A stretch of DNA of 7,290 nt from CAYOMP01 sp964405075 (GTDB lineage Bacteria; Bacillota; Clostridia; Lachnospirales; Lachnospiraceae). Location of the stretch: assembly GCA_964405075.1 (NCBI GenBank), contig CAYOMP010000141.1, forward strand, positions 1 through 7,290, given 5' to 3'. The notes under the pieces are model-generated. The model had not been told where the DNA came from. It did no database searches and saw nothing but the letters and a program-made list of their open reading frames with translations. Each line of letters opens with the position of its first letter. Positions within the stretch are counted from its first letter, which is position 1. Shown piece by piece: positions 6,975-7,290 of this stretch. The position numbers and the translations under genes are program-made.

Positions 6975-7290
6975 TGTGTATGAAGTGGGCGATGATGAGA
7001 ATAAAGCCACACTTACTACCTACATATTGGATGTGATTGATGAAGTGGACAAAGATATAAAAAGACCTACAATAGTTATTTGTCCAGGCGGCGGCTATGA
7101 GAGAACTTCAAACAGAGAAGCAGAACCAATAGCAATGAAACTTAACGCAATGGGATATAATGCCTGTATATTGAGATATACATGTGCACCAGCCGTGTTT
7201 CCAACAGCCCTCTATCAGTTGGCAAAATCAGTAGCATTAGTTAGAGAAAATGCTAAAGAATGGAATGTTGATACAGATAGAGTATTTGTA
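6964..7290 (+). CDS. Alpha/beta-hydrolase esterase (acetyl esterase-like), 5' part only
   Basis: The first 109 codons of an alpha/beta-hydrolase run off the right edge in frame; family members are usually about 260-290 residues. RPTIVICPGGGYERTSNRE (34-52) carries the GGG oxyanion-hole motif after the first core strand. REAEP and YNACILRYTCAP follow as in the acetyl xylan esterase / dienelactone hydrolase-like group common in gut Clostridia, and ALVRENAKEWNVDTDRVFV leads toward the nucleophile elbow. The catalytic Ser (GxSxG), Asp and His should lie beyond the window, so activity cannot be confirmed. The likely role is removal of acetyl or similar acyl groups from carbohydrates in the cytoplasm, as no signal peptide is visible. 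The start is fixed by AAGGAGG 9 bases upstream, and the gene overlaps the glycosyltransferase by 11 bases, suggesting a shared transcript and coupled translation. An alpha-galactosidase two genes upstream fits a carbohydrate-use setting. Confidence 0.85.
   Translation, partial: MLYNVYEVGDDENKATLTTYILDVIDEVDKDIKRPTIVICPGGGYERTSNREAEPIAMKLNAMGYNACILRYTCAPAVFPTALYQLAKSVALVRENAKEWNVDTDRVFV

Noticed and set aside
1..7290. Defence system, mobile element, CRISPR array or phage module
   Set aside because: No transposase, integrase, nuclease, toxin-antitoxin pair, regular repeats or terminal inverted repeats are visible. The genes are ordinary metabolic families with uniform composition.

Overview
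The window looks like chromosomal DNA from a motile, AT-rich Firmicute, most likely a gut Lachnospiraceae (Roseburia / Butyrivibrio / Lachnospira type). This rests on the low G+C by eye, the strong AAGGAGG-type ribosome binding sites, and the resemblance of all four longer proteins to Clostridia families. A consensus-quality sigma-D (sigma-28, flagellar) promoter near the left edge suggests the organism swims. The genus is an inference, not something read directly from the sequence.

Layout. At the left edge (1-238, minus strand) is the 5' part of a small gene I do not recognise. It is preceded by a near-perfect sigma-D promoter (293-319) and a short AT-rich leader dyad. The divergent intergenic region (239-537) also carries a sigma-A-type promoter (467-495) for a rightward gene, a three-domain S1 RNA-binding protein (538-1455). 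Next comes a 150-base gap holding a 19-bp palindrome (1528-1546), which is either part of a weak terminator or an operator in the 19-nt spacer of a promoter. Then follow pepF, an M3 oligoendopeptidase F (1606-3411), a GH36 alpha-galactosidase (3461-5734), a GT-B-like glycosyltransferase (5799-6974) and the first 109 codons of an alpha/beta-hydrolase esterase (6964 to the window end).

How the genes fit together. All complete genes run rightward. pepF and the alpha-galactosidase are 49 bases apart with no clear terminator or promoter between them, so they may be cotranscribed. PepF cleaves oligopeptides in the cytoplasm, and the alpha-galactosidase, which lacks a signal peptide, would hydrolyse imported alpha-galactosides such as melibiose or raffinose-family sugars. 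Together they look like intracellular nutrient processing rather than a dedicated pathway. The glycosyltransferase and esterase overlap by 11 bases and are probably translationally coupled. A TATAAT box just upstream of the glycosyltransferase may give that pair its own transcript.

Most of the window is ordinary housekeeping and carbohydrate metabolism. I see no mobile element, CRISPR array, tRNA, rRNA or phage feature. The points most worth a second look are the unknown sigma-D-driven gene, the palindrome in a MerR-like promoter geometry before pepF, the odd start region of the alpha-galactosidase, and the coupled glycosyltransferase-esterase pair.
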